Virus record (IMG/VR): IMGVR_UViG_3300027996_000014
Span: 1 to 64,000 of that record
Source of the DNA: a virus
Length of the DNA: 64,000 nucleotides
Reading direction: 5' to 3' (one strand)
The translations under genes were made by a program, and so were the position numbers. The notes under the pieces were generated by a model, which worked only from the letters and a program-made list of their open reading frames with translations, ran no database searches and was not told the DNA's origin. This document shows positions 48,239 to 59,400 of the stretch, in pieces. Numbering within the stretch: position 1 is the first letter of the stretch; the number at the start of each line of letters is the position of its first letter.

Positions 48239-48760
48239 ATGGAAATAAAATGGATTTTTAGCAGGAGTTTGTCTAATGAACTTAAATTAGAATTTCCTGA
48301 ATTTATTACACATATTCCTCAAACTAAAAAAAAATGGATAAAAATTGGATATAATAAATTATATGCAAGTGGTCATTTCTCTATGCGAGCAGCATTAGTT
48401 GCTACAATGCATAGATATATAGAAAAGAATATTCCAGACAATTTAATAATTAGATCACCTATTGAAACATCATTAATCGTTTACGCTCCCATTAATTTTG
48501 GGAATGTAAAACGATTAACTGATAAAAAAACAGGTAATAAGTATATAAGTTGGAAACCTGCTAGAGATGATTATGAACCTAATTGGGACATTGGAAACTT
48601 AGCACTAGTTTGGTTAAAGTGTTTAGATGATGTAGTTGTAAAAAAGAATATTATTAAAGATGATAGTATTGCATATTTAACAAAAACATCATATGAATTT
48701 AGAGAAGTAAAAACGATGAAAGAAAGAAAATTAGTATACACTTTAAAAACTATAAAATAA
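48239..48760 (+). CDS. RusA-like Holliday junction resolvase candidate
   Basis: 173 residues. The C-terminal half carries the RusA pattern: acidic Asn/Leu block DIGNLALVWLKCLDDVVVKK followed by IIKDDSIAYLTK, where RusA has D.DN..K...D......DD. The N-terminal half is a basic beta region. RusA-type enzymes cut four-way junctions. Fits the recombination block with Sak4-like, SSB and PD-(D/E)XK genes. Confidence 0.65.
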   Translation: MEIKWIFSRSLSNELKLEFPEFITHIPQTKKKWIKIGYNKLYASGHFSMRAALVATMHRYIEKNIPDNLIIRSPIETSLIVYAPINFGNVKRLTDKKTGNKYISWKPARDDYEPNWDIGNLALVWLKCLDDVVVKKNIIKDDSIAYLTKTSYEFREVKTMKERKLVYTLKTIK

Positions 48761-48761
48761 T

Positions 48762-49778
48762 ATGGAAGAAAATTATAGAAAAATTAAAAAAGTTAACCAG
48801 AGTACTTTAAAAAAAATACTGGTTAGTCCTCAAGCATATATTAGAGCTAGAGATAAAGTCGATGAGGAGGGAGTAACACCTGAACATTTTGTATTTGGTA
48901 GAATGGTGGATGATATGTTGCTGAATCCCTCTGAAATTGACAATCTTTATTATGTAATGGATGATGTAGGAACAAGTAATGCAATTAAAGAGATTATTAG
49001 AAATGTTTATGATTTTGCAAAACTAGAAAATAATATTACATTAATTGTTGATCCAAAATTAGAAGATGCTATTTTAAACGCATGTGAAATGTATAATTAT
49101 CAACCTAGGTATAAACCAGAAACTAAAATTAGTAAGATTCAAGAATTAGGAGGAACTTATTTTAATTCATTAAATAACGCAGGAAAAAAAACTATTGTTT
49201 CTAAAGAAGATTATAATAGTGCAACTATTTGCGTAGCTGCTTTAAAAACTGATAAATATATAAGTAAGTATTTTTCAAAAGCAAAAGAAGTTGAAAATTT
49301 AGATAGATTTATTATGGAATTTGAACTAAAAGGAATACCTTGTAAAGGAGAACTTGATAGAATACATATTAATCATTCAGAAAAGATTATTCGACCTATT
49401 GATTTTAAATATACTGGTAAATCAGTTCTAGGGTTTAAATTTGATTTCTGGAAATATAGATATGATTTCCAAGGTGCATTTTATACAATGGGTATATTAA
49501 GGAATGATAAAATTAAAGCTTTAGTATTAGAAGGTTATAAATTATTACCCTTTCAATATATTGTTGTAGAAAAAGATATGAATAATTTGCCGATGATTTT
49601 TGAATTTACAGATAGCATTATTAGTATGGGTCAACTTGGCGGAACATTTCCTAATGGTAAAGTCATAGAAGGTATTTCTCAAGCATTAGAAAAATATGTA
49701 TATCATAATAAAACTGATAATTGGGATTATTCAAAAGAGTATATTGATAGTGGAGGAAAAGTAATGCTAACTTTATAA
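48762..49778 (+). CDS. PD-(D/E)XK nuclease
   Basis: 338 residues. N-terminal KVNQSTLKKILVSPQAYIRA resembles the entry motif of Cas4/RecB-like and phage PD-(D/E)XK exonucleases; VFGRMVDDMLLNP follows. Catalytic core: KGELDRIHI and IRPIDFKYTGK (Asp-x-Lys), then FDFQGAFYTMG-type motif IV. Likely a 5'-3' exonuclease that works with the annealing proteins. One base after the RusA-like gene. Confidence 0.75.
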   Translation: MEENYRKIKKVNQSTLKKILVSPQAYIRARDKVDEEGVTPEHFVFGRMVDDMLLNPSEIDNLYYVMDDVGTSNAIKEIIRNVYDFAKLENNITLIVDPKLEDAILNACEMYNYQPRYKPETKISKIQELGGTYFNSLNNAGKKTIVSKEDYNSATICVAALKTDKYISKYFSKAKEVENLDRFIMEFELKGIPCKGELDRIHINHSEKIIRPIDFKYTGKSVLGFKFDFWKYRYDFQGAFYTMGILRNDKIKALVLEGYKLLPFQYIVVEKDMNNLPMIFEFTDSIISMGQLGGTFPNGKVIEGISQALEKYVYHNKTDNWDYSKEYIDSGGKVMLTL

Positions 49779-49792
49779 AATGATAATTAAAA

Positions 49793-50410
49793 ATGAGCTA
49801 TGTAAAATATACAAAAACCTCTACTTTCTTATTTCCTTTATTGGACATAAGTAAATCATTATTTAAATGTGACATTAAAAAGAATGATAAGCAAATAATG
49901 ACTACTAGGTTTTTAAATGCTTTTTTAAATGATAAAGATTTAAATAATACTTTATACAATGATGGACCATTTGTTTTCATTGTAATTAAACCATATCAAG
50001 ATATAGATTTTGATAAATTTCATTCAGATCTTATAGTTTTAGACAACTATGTAGATGAATATATTAAAAACAATTACCTAGTCATGTTATTTAAAATTAA
50101 AGATAAATACATGAAAGACTATGAATTAATTCTTAAAGGAAAATATTCAAAAGTTTCAAAAGCTGGTAAAAAAATAATAAACAATAATTCTTATTTTTCT
50201 GGACAATCGCATATTGTTCCATTAATCTTACGAAAAGCAGAAGAACTAAAAGAAAGTTGGCAAAGACGCTTAACTGCAGACAATAAAATAATAGATCTTG
50301 GCGATCAAGAGGTATGGGGAATATTAGATATGGAAAAAGAGAATTTGACAAAAGAAATAATAATGGAATACTCTTATTCAAAAATAAGTACTGTAGCTAT
50401 TAAATTATAA
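49793..50410 (+). CDS. Hypothetical protein between nuclease and glycosylase genes
   Basis: 205 residues. Segments: TSTFLFPLLDISKSLFKC, FVFIVIKPYQDIDFDKFH, and a C-terminal acidic-hydrophobic end. Alpha/beta pattern but no recognised motif. Position suggests a DNA metabolism role. Confidence 0.5.
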   Translation: MSYVKYTKTSTFLFPLLDISKSLFKCDIKKNDKQIMTTRFLNAFLNDKDLNNTLYNDGPFVFIVIKPYQDIDFDKFHSDLIVLDNYVDEYIKNNYLVMLFKIKDKYMKDYELILKGKYSKVSKAGKKIINNNSYFSGQSHIVPLILRKAEELKESWQRRLTADNKIIDLGDQEVWGILDMEKENLTKEIIMEYSYSKISTVAIKL

Positions 50411-50413
50411 TCT

Positions 50414-51100
50414 ATGGCTAATAAGAAAGAATTTTGGATAGAAAAACTAGGTAAAAAATGGACTATGCAACTAAAAAATATGTTGCGTAGTCCTTACTCT
50501 ACTAAATTAATGAACTTTATTACTATAGAATATGCAATGAATGATATTGAACCTTATAAGGTAGATATGTTTAATGCTTATAAATTATGTAAATGGGAAG
50601 ATTTAAAAATTGTAATCATTGGTGATAAACCTTATACTACTACAACATCTAATGGATTAGCGTATAGTAATAAGTTTCTTTCTCAGTTTTATTCTGCAGA
50701 AATAAGTATAATCCACGATTGCTTAGAAAAAGAGTATTATAAAGATGGGTTTTATTTAGATTTTGATTTTAGTTTAGAAAATTGGGCAAAACAAGGAGTA
50801 TTTCTCATTAATAAACAATTGACTACTAGAATTAAAGATGATGAAAACATTCATAAAAAACCTTGGAGTAAATTTATATCTGCAACATTAAATGCAATAG
50901 TAGAATATAAACCAGGTACTATTTTTATATTATGGGGAAAAGAAGCTCAATTATTAGAACCACATTTAAAAAATATGTATATTCTAAAATATGATCATCC
51001 TTCTAAATATGTAGATAGTAATAAAGATTGGAATTGTCCAAACTTTAAAGAAGCTGATAAAATCTTAATAGATTTATACGGAGAAACAGTTAAATGGTAA
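50414..51100 (+). CDS. Uracil-DNA glycosylase family protein with altered active site
   Basis: 228 residues. Family 1 landmarks are all present: LKIVIIGDKPYTTTTSNGLA (water-activating loop region), VFLINKQLTTR, IFILWGKEAQ and a Leu-loop-type HPSKYVDSNKDW. But the usual GQDPYH is GDKPYT (residues 70-75): the catalytic Asp position is Lys and His is Thr. So it may bind but not cut uracil-DNA, or have a different substrate, as in viral proteins that serve as processivity factors. Also donates a 21-base identity to the mosaic gene at 32364. Confidence 0.75.
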   Translation: MANKKEFWIEKLGKKWTMQLKNMLRSPYSTKLMNFITIEYAMNDIEPYKVDMFNAYKLCKWEDLKIVIIGDKPYTTTTSNGLAYSNKFLSQFYSAEISIIHDCLEKEYYKDGFYLDFDFSLENWAKQGVFLINKQLTTRIKDDENIHKKPWSKFISATLNAIVEYKPGTIFILWGKEAQLLEPHLKNMYILKYDHPSKYVDSNKDWNCPNFKEADKILIDLYGETVKW

Positions 51101-51129
51101 AAAAAGGAACACTTAAGTTCCTTTTTTTT
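51099..51129. terminator. Bidirectional terminator between converging operons
   Basis: AAAAAAAGGAAC (51099-51110) and GTTCCTTTTTTTT (51117-51129) pair around ACTTAA. The A-run on one side and T-run on the other let it work for both strands: the plus-strand early operon ending at 51100 and the minus-strand giant gene ending at 51132. Confidence 0.9.
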
Positions 51130-51131
51130 AT

Positions 51132-54100
51132 TTACCATACTTTATCTCCAGTTCTATATAATCTAATTGCTTGTGAAACACCAGGAATTGCTTCTCCTGT
51201 ATGTACAAGTGCTTTATTACGTCCTTTAAAAGGTCCTGATATAAAATCTTCATTATCAATATCATCATCATAAAACTTTTGTACATCACCACCTATTTTA
51301 TATACATCAGTTACTATTTGAAATACAGGTAACATTGTTTGACTAATTTTATCAAACTGCATAGGGTTAGTATAAAAACTAATATCAGTTTGTAATCTAT
51401 TTATTTGATTCATCAAAAAGTTTGATACAAAATTCTTCTTTTCATCATCATCTCCTCCAGATATTGCTCTTAGTAATAAACCAAAACCTGCTAATGCTAA
51501 CATTAAATAAAGTTCAGTCATATTCTTACGCATATTTGCTGCATCAGTTTTAGTAAATTTATTTGTACCAACATATTTGTCATCAAACTGAGTTTTTTGA
51601 AATAATGCTTTTCTTGCTAATTGTTTAATTGTAAATAATGTATCATTAATTACACTACCTTCAGTCTGCATACCAAAAATTTTACCCCCCAGATAACCAG
51701 CTCCAGCTCCAATAGCAGTTCCTATTCCAGGAAGAAACATTGTACCCACAGTAGCTCCTGTAGCTACTAGTTGTCCTTTTGTATAACTTTTATATCTACC
51801 TTTACGTATAAATGGTTCATCCATACCGTAACTAAGTGCCCAATCTGTTTTTTCAGTTTCAAATCTATTTGCAAATCCTTCAAACATCCATGTACGGAAT
51901 TGAGAAATAGCTCTTCCAAAAACAGTAGCTTTTATTTGTAATGCATTATTATAATCACCGTGATTCATTTCAATGACTCTTTTTATCTTTTGAATAAGCT
52001 TAAGTTCATTAAAAGATTTACCTTTAACATCTTTAGCAGTAAATCCTTCTTTTAATTGTCCATCTATACCATAAGCATCCCATAAACTTACTTCTTTACC
52101 ATCTGGATCAGATGCTTTAGATTCAAGCATTAATGCAATCATCACAGGAGCATAATTAAGGTACTCTGAACGTTCTTGCATTGCATATGGTCCAAATCTA
52201 CTTAATGGGTTTTTTTTACCTGGAATACCTTTAAAAAGTTCTTTATTAGTAGTTTGAAGTAAATCCCATTGATCCATCATTGTTCTAATCTTAAGAGCAT
52301 TACCGTTAATGCCTTCCCAAGTGTTAAAAGATGCATTTCTACCAATTGAATTATTAGTCAACATATAAGCTTTTCTTAAAGTAGCCATTGAATAAAGTCT
52401 TCCATCAGATCCTTCTATGATATTTGATATTACACCAAATCCAATATTAGAAAATGCTGAAAATGTATTCCAACCTAATCCTTTTAATGTCATATATTTA
52501 AGAAGCGTATCACCTACACCACTAACTGTAACAACAGCTCCTAGTTTTTCTAATTCTTGTTTAAGAATTTCTTCGTCTTCTTCCGTAATTTCTCCTGCTA
52601 ATAAATTTTCTATTTCTTTTTTACGTGCTGTTTCTTTACTATTATAAACTTTTTTTGTACTAGCACCTTCTACTTTTCTACTTGCAATACCATAAAATGA
52701 TTCATTAACAAAGAAATCAAGTGCAGATTTTAAATTACCTCCACTTTTTTTATCTTCTACAACTTTTCCATCTTTTGTTAATATTTCACCTTTACTATTA
52801 ACTTCACCTGGAGATAATTGATTAAATTTATCAACTGCCATTTCAACTGAAGCTTGAATAGCAGATTTATGTTTATGTGCTAATGTACTTAATGTAAAAG
52901 CTTTCATTAATTTAGCAATATCCCAAGATCTTTCGTTAGATAATGAATTTCTAATTTCATTTTTAAACTTTGAAACTTGTTCTCTACTAGGATTTTCTCC
53001 GTTTTCTTGTTTATATTTAATTATTCGTACTTTAACTAAGTTTGAAACTTTAGATTCTATATCTTCAACAAATGGTACAGCTACATTTTTAGATATTTGT
53101 TTACTATTAGGATTTATATCAGCTTTAACTTCTGTAGCAAAATCAGTTGTAGTAAAAGATTCTTTCATCTTATCCCAAAAAGGAACAACTCCCATCATTA
53201 CACCTTTTTCTGAAAAAGTTTCCATTAAACTTTTTTCAATATACGGAAGTACTCCTACTCCTAATTTAGCTCGTACATCTTTAGGTAATGAATATTTCAA
53301 AGTATTCATTGTTTCAGTAATGTAATTATACCAATTTAAAATATCTTCATTTGCTTCTATTTTTGCAAAATTTGTATCATACCAACCTGTTTCATTATTA
53401 TTAATATCAAATTTCTTAGGTATTTGTACTGAATATTCTCTAATTCCTTTAGGAGCATAAAAACTATCTTTTCTTCCTTCATTTTTTTTCTTACGAAGAG
53501 CAGGATTTTCTTGCATTGCTAATCCATAATAAGGAGAAAATTCTTTTTGTTGTTCTGCAAAAAACTCATCTCTTTCAGCTTGAGATTGATTAGATAAATC
53601 AGTTTGCATTGCTTCATAATATACATCTCGCATCGTTCTATACTTCTCTATCTTCTTCTCTTGTTGTTCCATATAAAACTTAAACCCTTTTTCACCAAGA
53701 TGTGCTTTAAGTTCTTCTATATGTGCTGCTTTTCTTTTTTTTATAACTTCAGCACTTTCATCGTTTTTAAATAGGAATTTATCTGGTAAATTTGATCCGT
53801 CAGCATGAGAGTCTTCAAATAATAATCTAACATCAAAAGTTATAGTATTTTTAGTTACCCAATTAAAAAAAGCATCTACATCTTTTTTATCTTTTTTTGG
53901 TAATCCATTTGGTCCTAATTCTTTAAAAGCTTTTTGTATTAAATTATTACGAGTAGCATAAAATTCATGAGCAAATCTATGAGTCATTCTACTAGTTTCT
54001 AGGCCATCTTTAGTAAGTTGTTTTAATATATCATTACTATTACCTGTAGCTTGATTAAACTTTTTAGATAGCTTATCTATTTTATCCCATTCTACATTTG

Positions 54101-56459
54101 CTTCTTCTTGAGCTTTTGTATTAGCTTCTTGTACACCTAAGAATATAGCTTGTAATAGATTATTATCATGTCTTGCAATGTTTAATACTCTAGAACTTAT
54201 TCCATTTACATCGCTTACTAATTTAAATATTTCTTCGTCAGTTAAATTTTCATCGGTGTATTCTCTTACAAACTCTCCAATATATTTTTTCTGTAAAATA
54301 TTTAATTTTCGTTGAAGATCTTCAGCATTTGATTTTCTAAGTCTAAATGCTGCACGAATAGATTCTGTATTAAATTCATCTTGATCTAACATTAAATGCT
54401 CATTAGGAGCCATTGAAAAATCACCTGCTTTTAACCATAAATCTACTATTCGTTGACCATATTGAACATTGTCAGCACTAATTGCAGAATCATCTAACAT
54501 TCTTCTTACTTCTTCTAATTGTCTATCTGCTATTTTTAAAACACCTTCATGTGAGGAAAGTTCACTACTTAATTTTATAAAACGATCAGCTCCTGTACGT
54601 TCATCATCACGTATATTTTTTAAGTTTACCAATTTACGAGTAATTTTAGCTGACTCTTCTAGATTACCTATATTGTCATTTAATTCTCGTCTTAAACTAA
54701 TAATTTCACTATCAATTTTACGTTTTCTTATAGTCTCAGCATTTACTAATTGACTATTAGCAGTAGGTAATAAAAAATCTATATCATCACTTATATCTTG
54801 AGTCTTTTGATCTAAAGTAACTTCATTCCAAGTATTACCGTGTTCATCAGTAACTTGTTTAGTATCATATAACTTATTAAGAATATTAGTAACTCTATTA
54901 GAATAGAAAGCTTCAATAGGTTTAAGTTTTTCTAAACCCTGAGTTTTCATTTCTGCTTTTCTTGCTTCATCTTTTTTAATTTCTGACTCTAATTCTTTTA
55001 AAGATTGTGTTGGTTCATTAGAACCTTCTTCTTTATACTGTCCCTTTTCTATTCTCTCTTTACCTGCTTTTATAGAATTATCAATTCTAATAATCTCATC
55101 AGCAATAGTTTCATGCCCTTCTACCTTAGCAGCAGTATCACCAGTAGGAAATAGTACTTTTTCATATCCTTTTTTAATACTATCTTGAACAATAGATTCT
55201 ATAAAGAAGTTAACCCAGTTACCTTTTTTGTTTAATAGTTGTAGGAATTGGTTTTGTTGTGAATTAGAATCTTGTGTTTTACCCCATCTTTCTGATTCTT
55301 CCCATTCTCCTGTTTGTTGATTAAAAACACCATCAGATATATCACCTCCAATCAAATCTTTCTTATCCCTCCCTTTCTGAAATAAATCAGATTGTACTTC
55401 TAGTATTCTACGAGTTTTAGTAGGAGTACCCCCCTTAGTAATAGGTCTACCTCTATATACAGGCTCTGGTCTTCCCTCATCATCAAAAGTTAGTTCTTCC
55501 TCTATAAGTTCTCCTTGAACTGTTTTTACAGTTCCCCCTTCAACTTCTTCATCACTTCTAAACCAACCTATACCTTTATCTGTACTAAAACCAGCATGTC
55601 CTTTGATATTAGGAGTAATTCCTGGTGTAGCTATTTCATTTTCTGTATAGTTAGTACCTCCTGGAACTGTTAGATTAGCGTAGTATTTAGCACTTCCTGT
55701 AGGCACTTCCAGCTCATTGTCATCAGCGTAAAAATCATAAGGTTTATCGCTTTTATCTTTAGCAACATTAACCTCAACAACAAAACTATTTTCAGCTAAT
55801 AAAGAAGTAATTATTTCTTCTCTATTGGTTAACTTTTTATCTAAAATAATTTGTTTTTGTGCTTTGGGTATTTGTAGTTCTGTAAGAATTTTATTTAAAT
55901 CCCAACCAGCTTTTTTGCCTTTATTAAATATTTGTATAGCCTTATCAGATGATAAAATATTAGTAGATTTTAAATTATAACTAATAGGTAAATAATCAAT
56001 ATTATCTGCATTTGGTTTAAAATCACCATTTTCATCAAAGTATCCAGATTGTTGTTCAGACAATGATGGCGTAAATGAATCGTAATTTATTTGTGCATCA
56101 TACCCCTCTACTCTAAGAATAGGGTTTTTTCTAGCAAGCTTTTGTCTAGATGCTTCATTTCCTCTTGAAAGATAATTAGGATTAAGTGTTACATCAAAAG
56201 TATTTCCGTAAATACGAGTATGTACGAATGAATGAGCAGTTCCATTCTTAGAATTATATTTAGCTAATCTATCTGCCATTGAGCTAAAATCTTCAGTCTT
56301 TGACTTAAAACCTATAGCTTTTTTAATTTCTGTAATAGTTTTAACATTAGGAATAGTATAATTATTGGCTACAAATGCCATTTTTGCTAATCTTTCTCCT
56401 GATTGAGAAACTAAAATTTTCCATTCTTTACTATTTTTGTTTGGACAATTTGCTGCCAT
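51132..56459 (-). CDS. Giant virion polyprotein (1,775 residues), possible ejected protein
   Basis: 1,775 residues, 11 bases after the RNA polymerase-bearing giant gene. Residues about 250-450 form a 'large polyvalent protein' type module (SAKYYANLTVPGGTN; RRILEVQSDLFQKGRD at about 350; WVNFFIESIVQDSIKKGYEK; ending ...FPTGDTAAKVEG). The middle is long coiled-coil and helical sequence. At about 1565-1595 there is a glycine zipper (GIGTAIGAGAGYLGG) and at about 1645-1665 a hydrophobic helix (LYLMLALAGFGLLLRA), both typical of proteins that insert into membranes. In crAss-like phages such giants are internal cargo injected with the DNA. Confidence 0.7.
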   Translation of the reverse strand: MAANCPNKNSKEWKILVSQSGERLAKMAFVANNYTIPNVKTITEIKKAIGFKSKTEDFSSMADRLAKYNSKNGTAHSFVHTRIYGNTFDVTLNPNYLSRGNEASRQKLARKNPILRVEGYDAQINYDSFTPSLSEQQSGYFDENGDFKPNADNIDYLPISYNLKSTNILSSDKAIQIFNKGKKAGWDLNKILTELQIPKAQKQIILDKKLTNREEIITSLLAENSFVVEVNVAKDKSDKPYDFYADDNELEVPTGSAKYYANLTVPGGTNYTENEIATPGITPNIKGHAGFSTDKGIGWFRSDEEVEGGTVKTVQGELIEEELTFDDEGRPEPVYRGRPITKGGTPTKTRRILEVQSDLFQKGRDKKDLIGGDISDGVFNQQTGEWEESERWGKTQDSNSQQNQFLQLLNKKGNWVNFFIESIVQDSIKKGYEKVLFPTGDTAAKVEGHETIADEIIRIDNSIKAGKERIEKGQYKEEGSNEPTQSLKELESEIKKDEARKAEMKTQGLEKLKPIEAFYSNRVTNILNKLYDTKQVTDEHGNTWNEVTLDQKTQDISDDIDFLLPTANSQLVNAETIRKRKIDSEIISLRRELNDNIGNLEESAKITRKLVNLKNIRDDERTGADRFIKLSSELSSHEGVLKIADRQLEEVRRMLDDSAISADNVQYGQRIVDLWLKAGDFSMAPNEHLMLDQDEFNTESIRAAFRLRKSNAEDLQRKLNILQKKYIGEFVREYTDENLTDEEIFKLVSDVNGISSRVLNIARHDNNLLQAIFLGVQEANTKAQEEANVEWDKIDKLSKKFNQATGNSNDILKQLTKDGLETSRMTHRFAHEFYATRNNLIQKAFKELGPNGLPKKDKKDVDAFFNWVTKNTITFDVRLLFEDSHADGSNLPDKFLFKNDESAEVIKKRKAAHIEELKAHLGEKGFKFYMEQQEKKIEKYRTMRDVYYEAMQTDLSNQSQAERDEFFAEQQKEFSPYYGLAMQENPALRKKKNEGRKDSFYAPKGIREYSVQIPKKFDINNNETGWYDTNFAKIEANEDILNWYNYITETMNTLKYSLPKDVRAKLGVGVLPYIEKSLMETFSEKGVMMGVVPFWDKMKESFTTTDFATEVKADINPNSKQISKNVAVPFVEDIESKVSNLVKVRIIKYKQENGENPSREQVSKFKNEIRNSLSNERSWDIAKLMKAFTLSTLAHKHKSAIQASVEMAVDKFNQLSPGEVNSKGEILTKDGKVVEDKKSGGNLKSALDFFVNESFYGIASRKVEGASTKKVYNSKETARKKEIENLLAGEITEEDEEILKQELEKLGAVVTVSGVGDTLLKYMTLKGLGWNTFSAFSNIGFGVISNIIEGSDGRLYSMATLRKAYMLTNNSIGRNASFNTWEGINGNALKIRTMMDQWDLLQTTNKELFKGIPGKKNPLSRFGPYAMQERSEYLNYAPVMIALMLESKASDPDGKEVSLWDAYGIDGQLKEGFTAKDVKGKSFNELKLIQKIKRVIEMNHGDYNNALQIKATVFGRAISQFRTWMFEGFANRFETEKTDWALSYGMDEPFIRKGRYKSYTKGQLVATGATVGTMFLPGIGTAIGAGAGYLGGKIFGMQTEGSVINDTLFTIKQLARKALFQKTQFDDKYVGTNKFTKTDAANMRKNMTELYLMLALAGFGLLLRAISGGDDDEKKNFVSNFLMNQINRLQTDISFYTNPMQFDKISQTMLPVFQIVTDVYKIGGDVQKFYDDDIDNEDFISGPFKGRNKALVHTGEAIPGVSQAIRLYRTGDKVW

Positions 56460-56470
56460 ATTTTATTTTT

Positions 56471-59400
56471 TTAACAAGTTAATAAAAATTCTTCAAACTG
56501 TCTTTCAAATTCCATATCTTGTACTGAAATTAAGTCGTCTGCTCCTAAATTAGTAGGAGTATTATCATTCTTTTTAATTTCGTTAAGTCTTTCTAAATTT
56601 AATGGTTTAATACTTGTTGGTTTAAAAGTAGGAGAGCTAAAATGTTCAGGATTTGAAGTATTAATTACTAATAATTTTGAAGCTCTTGATAATGCTACAT
56701 AAATTAAAGAATGTTTTTCACTTCCTATTATTTTTGCATCTTGTTTTAATATTGAAGAATTTCCTCTAGGTAATGTATCAGTTTCAAAAAATACATTTTT
56801 AATAGTACTACCTTGAGCTTTATGAATAGTTACAGCATGCCCAAAGTCAATAGCTTTACTTACTCGTAATTCATTTGCTATACCTTTATGTATTAAATAA
56901 TTATATTTTTCCATTTTTTTAGTAGAAGGATTATATATGTAATCACCTCCTATTAATGTATTTTCAAAATATTTAGAAGTAGATTCTACTGCACTATAAT
57001 AAGCTCCCCACATTCTATTATTAGCTAATGCTGCTTGTTTAGCAGAATGTAATTTACTCATTACATTAGATATTTCTTTATTGTTATTTTGAAAATCTTC
57101 TTCATTTAATTCATCAAATATAAAAGAATCATTTTCAGATAATTGCAAATATTTACCACTTGCATATTTACTTACTTTTTTAATACCTAATTTTTCTAAT
57201 TCTTCTAATTTCTTAGAAGTAGCTTCTATTGAATAAGCTGATCCTATTTTTTCTGTTTTAGTAATAGTATATTTCATACTATTTGCAATATTTTGTTTTT
57301 CTATTTGCTTTGAATTATATCCAGCATATCCTACAATTATATCACCAGGTATTAAATCACCAACTCTACCTAAAGTTTTACGAATTCTTAAATTAGATGC
57401 AGTAACACCTTTATTAGTATAACTAATAAGAGTAGATTCTTCTGGTTCTGCTTTAAATGTTTCTACTAATAAATTATTAAATTCAGTTGAAGCTAAATAT
57501 TTTAATTTATTAGAATTTTCTAATCTTGGTATTTTACCATTAGTATTTTTTCTAAGTTCAGTTAATAATTGTAATATTTTATCATCGTCAGTTCTTTTAA
57601 CTTCAGTTAATAATATTTGTTCTGGTGTGCTAAATGATTTAGAAACTTGTTTTACAACAGGATTTGAAACATCTACTTCAGGGATTTGTAAAATATCTCC
57701 CATAAATATAACTTTAACATTATAATTTTTAATAGCATCTTGAAGAATTTTATAATCTTTATTACTTAACATAGATACTTCATCTATTACCATAATATTA
57801 TCACTATATCCAAATTTATCAGTTAATTTTTTTCTTAATACTGATTCTTTTACTCCAGTTATTCTATTTTTAGATTCTCCTATTGCAGACGCTATAGTCA
57901 TAGGTAATTCTTTATTACCTGCTTTTACTGTTGCAGAAGCTAATTCAGTAGTTGCAGCATGTGTAGGAGCAAGATAAACAAATGTTGTATTTGGTAATAA
58001 TTTTTGTAAATATCCTATTACTGCAGTCTTACCTGTTCCAGCAGCTCCTTGTAAAGTAATTGCTTTTTTAGAATTACTATTTTCTACAAATTCAGCTAAT
58101 CTAGTTAATGCTTTATCTTGACCTTCAGTTAATGTAAAATCAGTATCAATAGTTCTATTTTTATAAGTAAATTTATTTTCTTTAACTTCAGGATTAGTCT
58201 CATTACTTGGCTGTGTAGATGGTTGTGTAGAAATAGCACCTGTATCATTATTAAAACCAAATTCTTCTTGTAGTCTTTGTTTTAAATAAGTATACGTCTG
58301 TGGAGCTTTTTCTTTAAGTTTTGCTAAACCAGTACCAAACCCATCTTTAGGGAATACTAATGATCTACCATCAGCTTTTATTTTAGCTATGTCAGAATCA
58401 ATAACGTTTTTGTTTGATTGTAAATCATTGTCAGACATAAATGCAGAAGCATTATTATTAGGTTGAAGCTTAGTAGCTATTCCAAAAGCATTTTCATTAT
58501 TTCTAATTTGAGCTTGTCCACCAGTACCTTTTCTTTGTGTGTTATCTCCAAATACATATATCTTATCAGGGTTAGCTTTTAAGTCAGCACTCGTATATCT
58601 ATTAACTACTTCTATTTTAGGTGTAGAAATTAAATTTGATTTTATAACCTCATTAGCTGGTTGAGAGAATGTTTTTTTATACACATCTCTAATAGCTTGG
58701 TCAGATTTTTTCCATACTTCAGTTGAAGATAAACTTCTTGAACCAATGCCTGCAAAGTTTTTAGTTAATGTAGGAGTATTAGCTGGTACAAAACCCCCTA
58801 ACAAAGAATTTGTTTCTGGATCAAGATGTACTTCTTTAACCCATTCAAACCAAGAATCTTTAGTACCATCATATACATAAACAGTCTTGCCTTCATTAAT
58901 AGCCATCTGTACCGCATACCCTGTACCTCCTTTTACTTGAGGAATTTTAGCTATTTTACCATGATTCATTACTGAATCTTTGTCAATAATTGTACCTACA
59001 GCATATACAGCATCTGAATATTTAACTTGTGCCCAATTTCTAATCATATAATTAGATCTAACTTGGTGAGTAGGAGCAATTCTTCCCATTTGTCTGGCAG
59101 CTATAGTAACTTTTTTCTGACCTTCATCATAATCTTTTTGAGATAGGTTAACAGGCTTGACACCCTTAAGTTCTGGACTGTCTAATTCAGTAGCTCCAGG
59201 TTCTCTATAATGGTTATGCTTTACAACTCTATATTCTCTTCCTATCTTATCCCAAGCTGTATCTCCCCCCTTAGCCCCACCTGAATGATTAGTAAATTCT
59301 GAAGGGCTATTAATCTCACTAACTGGTTGAGTAGATGTTACATCTGATTCTTTATTATTAGATTTAATTAAATTTAAAGATTCTTCAATTGCTGCTGGTA

